Shown: in pieces, positions 8,589 to 15,481 of the stretch | How positions within the stretch are numbered: position 1 is the stretch's first letter | How the letters are laid out: each line of letters opens with the position of its first letter | NCBI GenBank assembly: GCA_041738275.1 | Contig: JBGSQD010000201.1 | Location: 1 to 20,353 of the forward strand | Length of the DNA stretch: 20,353 nucleotides | Direction of reading: 5' to 3' | Origin: JACPFJ01 sp041738275 | GTDB taxonomy: Bacteria; Desulfobacterota; Desulfuromonadia; Geobacterales; Pseudopelobacteraceae | Translations under genes and position numbers: made by a program | The notes under the pieces: model-generated | The model's database searches: none | What the model was told of the DNA's origin: nothing | The model's input: only the letters and a program-made list of their open reading frames with translations

Positions 8589-8744
8589 CGAAAAGTCTTA
8601 CAATAAGTTTAGCTTGTAATATGGCGGAGACAGCACAAAAGATGGGACAGTTGGTATGATTATAAATAAGCATATTTCAACATATTGGCACATTCTTGAA
8701 TACATTCCCCGAAGCCTTAGTGGATTTATTCACTTTCAGATGAA

Positions 8745-10325
8745 TTACACGGATATGTTATTTCGTTTCAAGAAAGACCACATATCTGTAAATTCCTTTT
8801 CAACCGCGTATGCAAATCTCCCTGAATCACATAAAGGTGATTTCAGGACCCTCCATCTCATATTACGACTCAATTTACTAAAATATTTATGATCGTTAGC
8901 AAGCGATATGGCTATATCTACATATGCATCTATATCATTAGCAATCAAAGCATTCAATCCTACTCGATGGAGAATACTCGCTCCTACCCTTCCAGCGTGA
9001 CGATTACCACAAATAGTCACCACTGGCACTCCCATCCAGAGCGCCTCACACGTAGTTGTAGTGCCATTGTACGGAAATGTATCAAGTGCTATATCCATTT
9101 CTGAATATTTCTCAAGATGACGCTTTGTATCTGGTTCTGCTGACAATAACTTTATTCTATCCCTTTTAATTCCATGGAGTGAAAACTGGTTAAGATAATT
9201 TTCACGCAAAGATGTGTCCGTAAAAAAACGGCTTTTCAACAATAATGATGAGTTTTCGACCTTTATCAAAATTTGTGACCAGACGGAAATAAGAAGTGGA
9301 GAAAGTTTCGGCAGACTGTTGAATGAACCAAATGTTATGAAGCCATTCTTATAAAACGGACGATTAACCACAGGTGGTGCATCAATCGGGGGGGCATAAC
9401 AAAGAAACCCATGTTTCAACCGTACAATACGTTCTGTATACCAACGGTCGCTCTCACCTTCCGGGTCTGCAATTTTGTCGCTCAAACGGTAATCCATGGA
9501 AGAAAGTCCAGTGGTATTTGGGTATCCCAGCCAGCTGACCTGAACCGGAGCCGGCTTTGCCATAAACACACTTAAACGATTTTTCCCCGTATGTCCTGTC
9601 ATATCGATTAGTATTTGAATTTCGTCATCAATAATCTGACTAATAACCTCATAATCTGTCATACGAGCTATATCTCGCCATTCAGTGCAAATTGCCTTAA
9701 GCCTACATGTAACATTATCAGGACACGTCACATCAGAGTAACAAAATATTTCATATTTATTCCTGTCATGCGCTCGTAAAAGTGGTTCAATAAAATAGGA
9801 TACTGAATGGGTTCTAAAATCAGGTGATACATATCCAATCCTCAATTTACCAGGACGGTTTAAACACTTTGAGGTCTTACGTGTCATCGCTTTCAGTCGA
9901 CCCAAATGACACTGTTCCCATTTTAGGCTTTGCAAATAGATTTCTTCCTGGGTTACATCTGGATTGTAATTCATGGACAGAAGGAAGTTTGAGCGGGCAT
10001 GAACAAGATCAGGCCTAATTTCCAAGGCCCTTGAATAATAATTATACGATTCTGAAATTTTACCCTGCACATTAAGGAGGTTCGCCATATTGCTTAAGGC
10101 TTCCGCGTAGTCTGAACGCAGTTCAAGAGCACGACCATAACAAGCTTCTGCCTCGGCAAGCATTCCTTTTAAAAAATAGACTACAGCAGAATAATTATAT
10201 GCTTCAGCACATTCTGCATCAAGTGACATTGCCATTTTAAAACATTGTAGGGCCGCTTCAAGGTTTCCTTGTTCACGAAGACAATTTCCTTCGTGTACTG
10301 CATCAAGTGCCATAACATCATTCAT
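8745..10325 (-). CDS. TPR protein with GT41 (SPINDLY-like) glycosyltransferase domain
   Basis: 526 residues. Three TPRs occupy about 8-110 and a full GT41 domain about 160-515. Motifs are LRIGYVSPDF (161-170) with H173, the DMTGHT block (241-246), PAPVQVSWLGYPNTTG, ITFGSFN, K364 in LLLKSRFF, NGTTTTCEALW (420-430) and GRVGAS (445-450). All expected nucleotide-sugar residues are present, so it is probably active. It likely modifies Ser/Thr of cytosolic or pre-export proteins; donor and acceptor are unknown. ATG 10325 overlaps the stop of the ABC ATPase by eight bases, so the two may be translationally coupled. A longer reading (ATG 10382) would lie inside the ATPase and has no TPR similarity. 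GC is low (about one third in a sampled line). Confidence 0.87.
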   Translation of the reverse strand: MNDVMALDAVHEGNCLREQGNLEAALQCFKMAMSLDAECAEAYNYSAVVYFLKGMLAEAEACYGRALELRSDYAEALSNMANLLNVQGKISESYNYYSRALEIRPDLVHARSNFLLSMNYNPDVTQEEIYLQSLKWEQCHLGRLKAMTRKTSKCLNRPGKLRIGYVSPDFRTHSVSYFIEPLLRAHDRNKYEIFCYSDVTCPDNVTCRLKAICTEWRDIARMTDYEVISQIIDDEIQILIDMTGHTGKNRLSVFMAKPAPVQVSWLGYPNTTGLSSMDYRLSDKIADPEGESDRWYTERIVRLKHGFLCYAPPIDAPPVVNRPFYKNGFITFGSFNSLPKLSPLLISVWSQILIKVENSSLLLKSRFFTDTSLRENYLNQFSLHGIKRDRIKLLSAEPDTKRHLEKYSEMDIALDTFPYNGTTTTCEALWMGVPVVTICGNRHAGRVGASILHRVGLNALIANDIDAYVDIAISLANDHKYFSKLSRNMRWRVLKSPLCDSGRFAYAVEKEFTDMWSFLKRNNISV

Positions 10326-11235
10326 TTTTACTTTCCACGATCTCCAGAAAAAATGCTTCCAGATCCTTGCGCTGTGTCTCAATCATCATGATTTCCAACC
10401 CATTTTGCCCTACTAAACCGCAAAATCCATTGAACCGCGCCAACGGTACATCGTATTCGATAAATATATCGCTGCAATTCAAAGTTCTAAAATCCTTTAG
10501 AGAATCATGATTCCCTTGCGTAGCTCGAATTTGTACGGCATATCCCTCGATGCCACTTTGCAAAATATTCACAACGCTGTCCAACGCTTCAAGCTTTCCA
10601 TTTACTATTACTCCTACCCGATCACAGATCTTTTCAACATCATCGGTAATGTGGGTACTGAAGAAAACACATTTACCACGTTTTTTCAGGTCAAGGATGA
10701 TGTCTTTCACCAGCGACCGGCCAATCGGGTCCAGTCCGCTCATCGGCTCATCCAGGATATAAACTTCCGGATCGTGGACAAGCGCCTGGGCCAAGCCCAC
10801 CCGCTGTACCATGCCTTTACTGTAGCCCCGCATCGGCCTTTTACGTGCATCCCACAGGTCCAGCCGTTTCAACACCTCATCGGAACGTCGTTTCAACAGT
10901 GCTGCATCCATCCTGAATTGTGAACCGACAAACGCCACATACTCCTCGGCACTCAGATAATCGTAGAAGGCAGGATTTTCCGGCAGAAAACCGACCTGGC
11001 GACGGGAATCAGTCCGTGTTGAATCCATGCCCATGATGCTTGCCTTGCCGGAGGTTGGCTTCAACAGACCCATAACAAGCTTGATAGTCGTGCTTTTACC
11101 AGCGCCATTCGGGCCAAGGAAGCCGAAAACCTCACCGGCCTCAATCTGAAGATCAAGGTTTTTCAGGGCATCAACCCTGGTCATCTTCTTGCCCTTAAAC
11201 TGCTTGCAGAGACCTGTTATTTCAATGGCATTCAT
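10318..11235 (-). CDS. ABC transporter ATP-binding protein (ABC-2/NatA-type)
   Basis: 305 residues. Walker A GPNGAGKST (41-49), FLPENP region where the Q-loop lies, signature YSKGM (138-142), Walker B VYILDEP (158-164), D-loop SGLDP and a switch histidine in FFSTHITDD are intact. The C-terminal 85 residues are an accessory domain without a clear match. It powers an exporter with the ABC-2 permease encoded upstream at 13117-13911; no other permease is in the window. GGAG lies nine bases before the ATG. The gene is separated from its likely permease by a toxin-antitoxin module. The first two thirds are GC-rich and the last third is A/T-rich, which is unusual within one gene. Confidence 0.92.
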   Translation of the reverse strand: MNAIEITGLCKQFKGKKMTRVDALKNLDLQIEAGEVFGFLGPNGAGKSTTIKLVMGLLKPTSGKASIMGMDSTRTDSRRQVGFLPENPAFYDYLSAEEYVAFVGSQFRMDAALLKRRSDEVLKRLDLWDARKRPMRGYSKGMVQRVGLAQALVHDPEVYILDEPMSGLDPIGRSLVKDIILDLKKRGKCVFFSTHITDDVEKICDRVGVIVNGKLEALDSVVNILQSGIEGYAVQIRATQGNHDSLKDFRTLNCSDIFIEYDVPLARFNGFCGLVGQNGLEIMMIETQRKDLEAFFLEIVESKNE

Positions 11236-11255
11236 ACATCAAAGCTCCAGAGTTA

Positions 11256-11343
11256 TCATTGTCCAATTCTAATTTGCAGTTTCGTTGCGAGTTCTGCCAG
11301 ACGTTTATCAAGCCGCAGCACTGGCATCAAGTATCGTAATCAT
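11256..11343 (-). pseudogene. Remnant of a second PIN-domain (VapC-like) toxin gene
   Basis: On the minus strand an ATG at 11343 overlaps the antitoxin stop in an ATGA arrangement and opens with MITILDAS, the typical first strand of PIN toxins (with the catalytic aspartate), but hits a stop after 11 codons. Shifting frame at that point gives LDKRLAELATKLQIR and a stop at 11258-11256. This second piece resembles the last strand and helix of a PIN domain (pattern TLD.RLA..A). Both ends of a toxin gene thus seem to survive with the middle (about 100 codons) deleted and the frame broken. The pieces are short, so the call depends on position as much as on similarity. Confidence 0.55.
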
Positions 11344-11651
11344 CGTTCCCGATCCTCCCGAATGAGTTCCGCTGGATTAGCAGGCGACAAAGATGGGTTC
11401 CACATTTCTTCATCAATAGTCTCAAGTGAACTTGTAGCAGTCTGGAATGCTACTTCATCTTCTTTGCTCCACGTACCGGCAAGCGTGTCGAGATCATGAT
11501 GCACCAGAGTTCTTTTCCGCTTGTCAACACCTGTTGCCTCACGAATCAGGCGAAGAGCCAATGTATTAAGACTGACTCCCTGATTACGAGCCAGTTCTTT
11601 CAGGGTTTGAGCCAGAGGTTCATCAATGCCGCGTAATGTCATGGTTGTCAT
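11340..11651 (-). CDS. Ribbon-helix-helix antitoxin (VapB/FitA-like)
   Basis: 103 residues. The first 45 form a ribbon-helix-helix DNA-binding domain (MTLRGID strand, then two helices around LKELARNQGVSLNTLALRLI). The middle region HHDLDTLAGTWSKED to EEMW (51-84) fits the toxin-wrapping segment of VapB-type antitoxins. Residues 85-103 (NPSLSPANPAELIREDRER) are an extra tail. It should bind the adjacent PIN toxin and repress the module's own promoter. Its ATG overlaps the toxin stop by four bases (ATGA). It is encoded downstream of the toxin, the reverse of the common vapBC order, and is itself followed by the wreck of another PIN gene. Confidence 0.82.
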   Translation of the reverse strand: MTTMTLRGIDEPLAQTLKELARNQGVSLNTLALRLIREATGVDKRKRTLVHHDLDTLAGTWSKEDEVAFQTATSSLETIDEEMWNPSLSPANPAELIREDRER

Positions 11652-12058
11652 GGCTGTATCCTTTCCAGAGCAGGGTGAAGAGAAAGCCCGGCAATGTATG
11701 AGAAGTGACTATCCAAGGTTGCGAGGGTACGCCCGTGCTGCATTGCCGAAGCTGCAATCCAGATGTCGTTGGTCGGAACCGGTTTTCCAATCTGCTTAAG
11801 ATTATTGAACACCAAAGCAAAAAAATCAGCGCTTGATTCGTCGAGTACAAACAGATCAACGCGGGGTGAATCAAGAAACAAATCAAGCTCCTTACGATTT
11901 GCCGTTTCTCGAAGACCACCCCTAAAACCGGCAAGCAACTCACCAAGTACTACAGTATTTACGGCTATGCTTTCGGCTTGACGCAACAATTCAACAACTT
12001 TGGATTCATTGCGTTTAAAAGCGACATAAACATTTGTGTCAATAAGCAGTTGTTTCAT
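11648..12058 (-). CDS. PIN-domain toxin, VapC-like ribonuclease
   Basis: 136 residues from ATG 12058. The four acidic residues of the PIN active site are visible: D7 in LLIDTNVYVAF, E40 in VLGELLAGF, D98 in TNDIWIAAS and D116 in LATLDSHF. Family members cleave tRNA or other structured RNA with Mg2+ and are held inactive by their antitoxin. An in-frame TTG at 12076 and GTG at 12061 are alternative starts; the ATG has a GGGG-containing site upstream and gives the normal toxin length. An inverted repeat that may be the operator lies just upstream. No sign of inactivation is seen. Confidence 0.87.
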   Translation of the reverse strand: MKQLLIDTNVYVAFKRNESKVVELLRQAESIAVNTVVLGELLAGFRGGLRETANRKELDLFLDSPRVDLFVLDESSADFFALVFNNLKQIGKPVPTNDIWIAASAMQHGRTLATLDSHFSYIAGLSLHPALERIQP

Positions 12059-12083
12059 CACAAGCCCCAGTTGCAATAAATGA

Positions 12084-12109
12084 CATCACTATGCAAGCAT
12101 ATAATGATG
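12084..12109. promoter_or_regulatory. Inverted repeat, candidate operator of the toxin-antitoxin module
   Basis: A nested dyad: CATCA (12084-12088), TATGC (12090-12094), AA, GCATA (12097-12101), TGATG (12105-12109). The inner TATGC-AA-GCATA is a perfect palindrome with a two-base centre; the outer arms are offset by two bases. It lies 26-51 bases before the toxin ATG and contains TATATG on the minus strand, usable as a -10 box. Ribbon-helix-helix antitoxins usually bind such paired half-sites to repress their own operon. Confidence 0.45.
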
Positions 12110-12226
12110 CAACCAAATCGTCAATGGGAAACTTATTCACGGGAAATACGCAGTAATAAGAATCGCCAGTAGATTAAAAATGATGCAATCCTGCAACTTA
12201 AGGTCTTCCCTTTGTCTAAGCTGCAT

Positions 12227-13120
12227 TCATTGTGACTCCCCCGCCTTTTGTTTGCTTTCTGTTTTTACGCCGGCAAAGGCAAATTTGCTGGTTGTAGACA
12301 CCTTGCCGTCAGGCTCAAGGTAAAACTTCCCGCCGTAGGGATCAACCGGTGCTGGAACAAGGTAACTTCCCTGCAGTAATTTATCAAGTGTTGCCGGCAA
12401 CCGCCCTTCTGCCCCTATATAACGATCACGTGCCATCTCAATGCGGCGTACCTCCTTAAATGCCATGAGTCGTATTTGGTAGCTCTTTTTTACTGCTTGG
12501 TTCTTCTCACCTTTTTCCAGCATAGAGAGATAAGCTATGGCTAGATCGGTCTGCCCGGATTCCTGCATATAACGCCCCGCCAAGCTAAAATATAAAACTT
12601 CACCGCTCAATTCGCCAGCGCGTTTATAATATTCTGCAGCCTTTTTGTAATCTTTCAGAAAATATGCATGATTAAAACCGGCAAAAAAAGGCAAATACCA
12701 ATCCCAGGTACGGTACTTCATACCATAATCAAGAAGCTTGTTGGCAATATCATACTGTTTAACCTCCCACACCAAAAACGACTGTGCAAAATAATAGCCA
12801 TCCATATTGTATGGATCGAGCTTCAATGCACTATGAATGATATTTGACATTCCGCGATAATCTGGCGTCTCCGCAACCACGTTTGTAGCCTGCTTTTCCA
12901 TTAGTCCACCGAAATACATCAATACTTTCATGAGCAGTGCGGCACCGACAAACTCCTTATGATCCGCACTAATATACTGGAGCATATTTGCGCTTGGTAC
13001 ATACCCTAGTTTTTCTTCAACCGGTTTATGCTTCATATACGCAGTAAAAGGCCCAAGCACAACCCCATACCCAATTATGAAGACCAGTAAGACAAGAAAA
13101 GGTCTCAGAATTGCACTCAT
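12227..13120 (-). CDS. Membrane-anchored TPR protein partnered with an ABC-2 transporter
   Basis: 297 residues. One N-terminal transmembrane helix (about 7-27, LVLLVFIIGYGVVLG) anchors a soluble domain with TPR-like helices (about 85-215; FAGFNHAYFLKDYKKAAEYYKRAGEL is the clearest piece, split here by its helix turn). Near the C-terminus GRLPATLDKLLQG, VPAPVDPYGGKFYLEPDG resembles the C-terminal module of type II secretion pseudopilins (LP..LDDL...DP.G..Y). It has no pseudopilin-type N-terminus, so it is not itself a pseudopilin. ATG 13120 overlaps the permease stop by four bases, so it is very likely co-translated with the transporter. Its precise job is unknown; a periplasmic accessory or scaffold role is an inference. 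Confidence 0.75.
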   Translation of the reverse strand: MSAILRPFLVLLVFIIGYGVVLGPFTAYMKHKPVEEKLGYVPSANMLQYISADHKEFVGAALLMKVLMYFGGLMEKQATNVVAETPDYRGMSNIIHSALKLDPYNMDGYYFAQSFLVWEVKQYDIANKLLDYGMKYRTWDWYLPFFAGFNHAYFLKDYKKAAEYYKRAGELSGEVLYFSLAGRYMQESGQTDLAIAYLSMLEKGEKNQAVKKSYQIRLMAFKEVRRIEMARDRYIGAEGRLPATLDKLLQGSYLVPAPVDPYGGKFYLEPDGKVSTTSKFAFAGVKTESKQKAGESQ

Positions 13121-13911
13121 TTCATTTCTCTCCGCTCAAAGAGCATGGCGCCTATCATAAGCAAGATCCCTGTGTAAATAATAAAATAAAGAAACGTCAA
13201 CAATAGTCCTGACGGAATCAGAGGGATTGCATAAATTGCATTTACCTTAAGGTCAAAACTGCTTAGGTTTGGCAGCAAATAATATAATATTTGCGCAGCA
13301 ATCCTGACTGCAGCTGATACAGTTTTCTGAGCTGTTTGTGTCTGAAGATAATCGTAAACCTGCTGCGTAATGGTACCAGCCAAAAAAGCGCTAACAGCAC
13401 CGAAAATTGGCAGAAAAAATGATGTGCTGACAGTAGCCAGCAGCATGGCAACAGCCACTACAATAATGTATTTGAGAGCATCAAAGATTATTGTAACAAC
13501 AAATGTACTCCACAATAGAGGTCTAGATGGAGGATAGATGGCTGAAGACACCTTGATAACAAGCATGGACACCGCTCCCAGAAATACTGCTGTGAGCAGG
13601 AGGAATAGAGCAATACCGAAGAAACGCCCTACGAGGTAGATCGTGCGACTTAGTGGAAGGCTTAAGACACTAAAGGTATATCGACGTTCGATATCCTTCC
13701 AGATGGAGGTTGCCCCCAGAAACACTGCTAAAAGCATCAGGATAAATGAGATGATGGAAAGTGAAAAGGTAATAGATAATTCCGTTACCTGCCGCATGGA
13801 TAGAGAAGCTGCTGATGGGACAAAAAGAAAAAGTGCTGCCAGCGCCATTATCCCTTGGAAAATGCGGTCACGAAAAATTCCTTTTAGAGTGATCGATATA
13901 ATATTCAACAT
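13117..13911 (-). CDS. ABC-2 type transporter permease
   Basis: 264 residues with about six hydrophobic segments, the first near 19-37, then 47-68, 91-117, 132-160, 165-180 and 235-256. The motif WKDIERRYTFSVLSLPLSR after the second segment is the cytoplasmic coupling region of NosY/CcmB-like ABC-2 permeases. It should pair with the ATPase at 10318-11235 to export an unknown substrate. AGGAG lies six bases before the ATG, a strong site suggesting a well-translated first gene of the transporter set. GC is intermediate (about 47% in a sampled line), different from the glycosyltransferase genes upstream. Confidence 0.87.
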   Translation of the reverse strand: MLNIISITLKGIFRDRIFQGIMALAALFLFVPSAASLSMRQVTELSITFSLSIISFILMLLAVFLGATSIWKDIERRYTFSVLSLPLSRTIYLVGRFFGIALFLLLTAVFLGAVSMLVIKVSSAIYPPSRPLLWSTFVVTIIFDALKYIIVVAVAMLLATVSTSFFLPIFGAVSAFLAGTITQQVYDYLQTQTAQKTVSAAVRIAAQILYYLLPNLSSFDLKVNAIYAIPLIPSGLLLTFLYFIIYTGILLMIGAMLFERREMK

Positions 13912-13979
13912 TCATTGCTCCTGAGCCATCAATATATACTGTCATATTCAAGAAATTTAGGTGTTAGATTTCTCTTAAA

Positions 13980-14834
13980 TCATTCAAGTGCACTTGCATC
14001 ATTACATTTTGCACACATGGGAAATAGTTTTTCGTTTTTAATCATGATCATTTTTTTAACAAGTATAGAATGAAGTGAATCAATGCCAATAGTACCTAGT
14101 TTTGACTGACCATCTAAGTCCTGACAACATGCCAACACATCTCCATTAGCTGCAATAAACAATCTAGTATTAAATACTGAACAACGTTTACGCTCTCTGT
14201 TTTTCAAGCTTCCAGAGCAGTTAAGAAAGCCGCCGCGATTATGCTGCTTTAATTCTCCCACCTGTACCCCTAACCGGTTCCAATACTTATAATATTCTTC
14301 TATCTCGCGATCAGTTTGTATGGCCTTTACATATGTCATAGAAATCTGTAGACCAGTATCCGTATGCCTTTCTGCCAAATATGTCATCCAACGAATCACA
14401 GAATCAAAATTTAGTCCCAACATGTTTGCTTCATATTTTTCTTTGTTTATGGAATACATCGAACAAGAAAAGGTGAAAATATTACCAGTCAAAATTGCAT
14501 CACATGTTTCTTTATTAAGCGCACTAGCATTTGATACAACTACAACAAGGGTATCAGATAGAACCTCGTTGATTCTATCTGCGAACTCGCAGAGGTTTTC
14601 GTTCAGAAGCGGTTCACCAAATCCACAGAATAAAATCGCTTTAGGACCATCCGGACGAATAATTGAAATTTCCCGCAGCAAAATTTCAAATTTTTCCAAG
14701 GATAAAAAACTTTTTTCACGAGACATTTTGTCACGCGGGCAAAATACACAATGAGCATTACAATGCCCCGAAAGCTCTAAATCGATCGTATATAGCAGTG
14801 ATTCAAAATCTGGTTGAGTCCAGTTTGACCCCAT
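13980..14834 (-). CDS. Radical SAM protein with SPASM-like C-terminal cysteines
   Basis: 284 residues. C25-x3-C29-x2-C32 binds the radical SAM [4Fe-4S] cluster; CGFGEPLL (70-77) is the GxxGEP-type SAM-binding motif. C-terminal cysteines C206, C218, C236, C237, C274 and C277, with AANGDVLACC and MCAKC, resemble a SPASM or twitch auxiliary-cluster region of the MoaA/SPASM family. Such enzymes modify peptides, proteins or small molecules by radical chemistry. The substrate is unknown; no small precursor peptide is evident nearby. GGAG lies five bases before the ATG. It follows the methyltransferase by 30 bases and the double GT41 gene beyond that, so a role in the same modification pathway is plausible. 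Confidence 0.85.
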   Translation of the reverse strand: MGSNWTQPDFESLLYTIDLELSGHCNAHCVFCPRDKMSREKSFLSLEKFEILLREISIIRPDGPKAILFCGFGEPLLNENLCEFADRINEVLSDTLVVVVSNASALNKETCDAILTGNIFTFSCSMYSINKEKYEANMLGLNFDSVIRWMTYLAERHTDTGLQISMTYVKAIQTDREIEEYYKYWNRLGVQVGELKQHNRGGFLNCSGSLKNRERKRCSVFNTRLFIAANGDVLACCQDLDGQSKLGTIGIDSLHSILVKKMIMIKNEKLFPMCAKCNDASALE

Positions 14835-14864
14835 GTTGACTCCACTTATTTAATTTTTCACACA

Positions 14865-15476
14865 TTACATTAATTCAAGTCCAAACAACTCGAAATTATC
14901 AGGAGGCTTGCATTTAAAAGCAAGTGCCCTGATCTCAATGTATTCTCTATTAAACGAAATATAGACCACGGGAAAGCCGTTTTCTTTAAGTACGTTAGAT
15001 AACGAAACCGGACTAAAACCAGTTTTGTGAGCATAAAAATCAACGCTACTCATTTCAATTTCTTTTCGATAACCATAGAAGACATCAAGAGGGGATATCG
15101 GACCAGAAGGAGACATATATAACTCATCTTCTAAATCCATATTGTTTTCAATAACTATTTTCATAACTTCATGAAGATCTGGCACTATTATATACGCAAA
15201 ACCATCCTGCTTTAACAAGAGACGAAAACCTTTTAAAACTTTAGTTACTTCATGCGCAAAATAATGCTCCAGGTTATGCGAGCAATAGATGGCGTCATAT
15301 TGTCGAGGTGGTAGAGTCCAAAGTTCACGGGCATCGCATAAGATATCAGGATTTCCGGTAGGATCAATATCAAGTAAATCATGCTGCCACCCATCAAAAC
15401 AGGCTGGAAGAGGTATTTCTTTATTATTACCACCAACATTAAGTACCTTTTTAACATCTATATTCTTAATGTTCAT
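14865..15476 (-). CDS. Small class I SAM-dependent methyltransferase
   Basis: 203 residues from ATG 15476; a GTG at 15485 overlapping the upstream stop is an alternative that adds three residues but would sit one base from the Shine-Dalgarno-like AGAGG. Motifs are KVLNVGGNN (SAM-binding motif I variant), HDLLDIDPTGNPDILCDA (motif II with acidic residue), YDAIYCSHNLEHY (the H.LEH block of Methyltransf_11-type enzymes) and GFRLLLKQDGFAYIIVPDL. Similar proteins occur in polysaccharide and glycosylation clusters. The substrate, perhaps a sugar or glycosylated acceptor, cannot be read. It starts within a few bases of the stop of the double GT41 gene. Confidence 0.8.
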   Translation of the reverse strand: MNIKNIDVKKVLNVGGNNKEIPLPACFDGWQHDLLDIDPTGNPDILCDARELWTLPPRQYDAIYCSHNLEHYFAHEVTKVLKGFRLLLKQDGFAYIIVPDLHEVMKIVIENNMDLEDELYMSPSGPISPLDVFYGYRKEIEMSSVDFYAHKTGFSPVSLSNVLKENGFPVVYISFNREYIEIRALAFKCKPPDNFELFGLELM

Positions 15477-15481
15477 CGCAG

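Noticed and set aside
8659..8664. Perfect TATAAT on the minus strand upstream of the TPR-GT9 gene
   Set aside because: No acceptable -35 box at 15-19 bases upstream; in such A/T-rich DNA a lone hexamer is expected by chance.
11623..11946. Alternative minus-strand frame inside the PIN toxin
   Set aside because: It overlaps a gene with all four catalytic acids in another frame and shows no family features.
13950..13975. Hairpin AGAAAT...ATTTCT between the radical SAM gene and the permease
   Set aside because: The stem is A/T-rich, has mismatches when read on the minus strand, and is not followed by a T-run in the direction of transcription.
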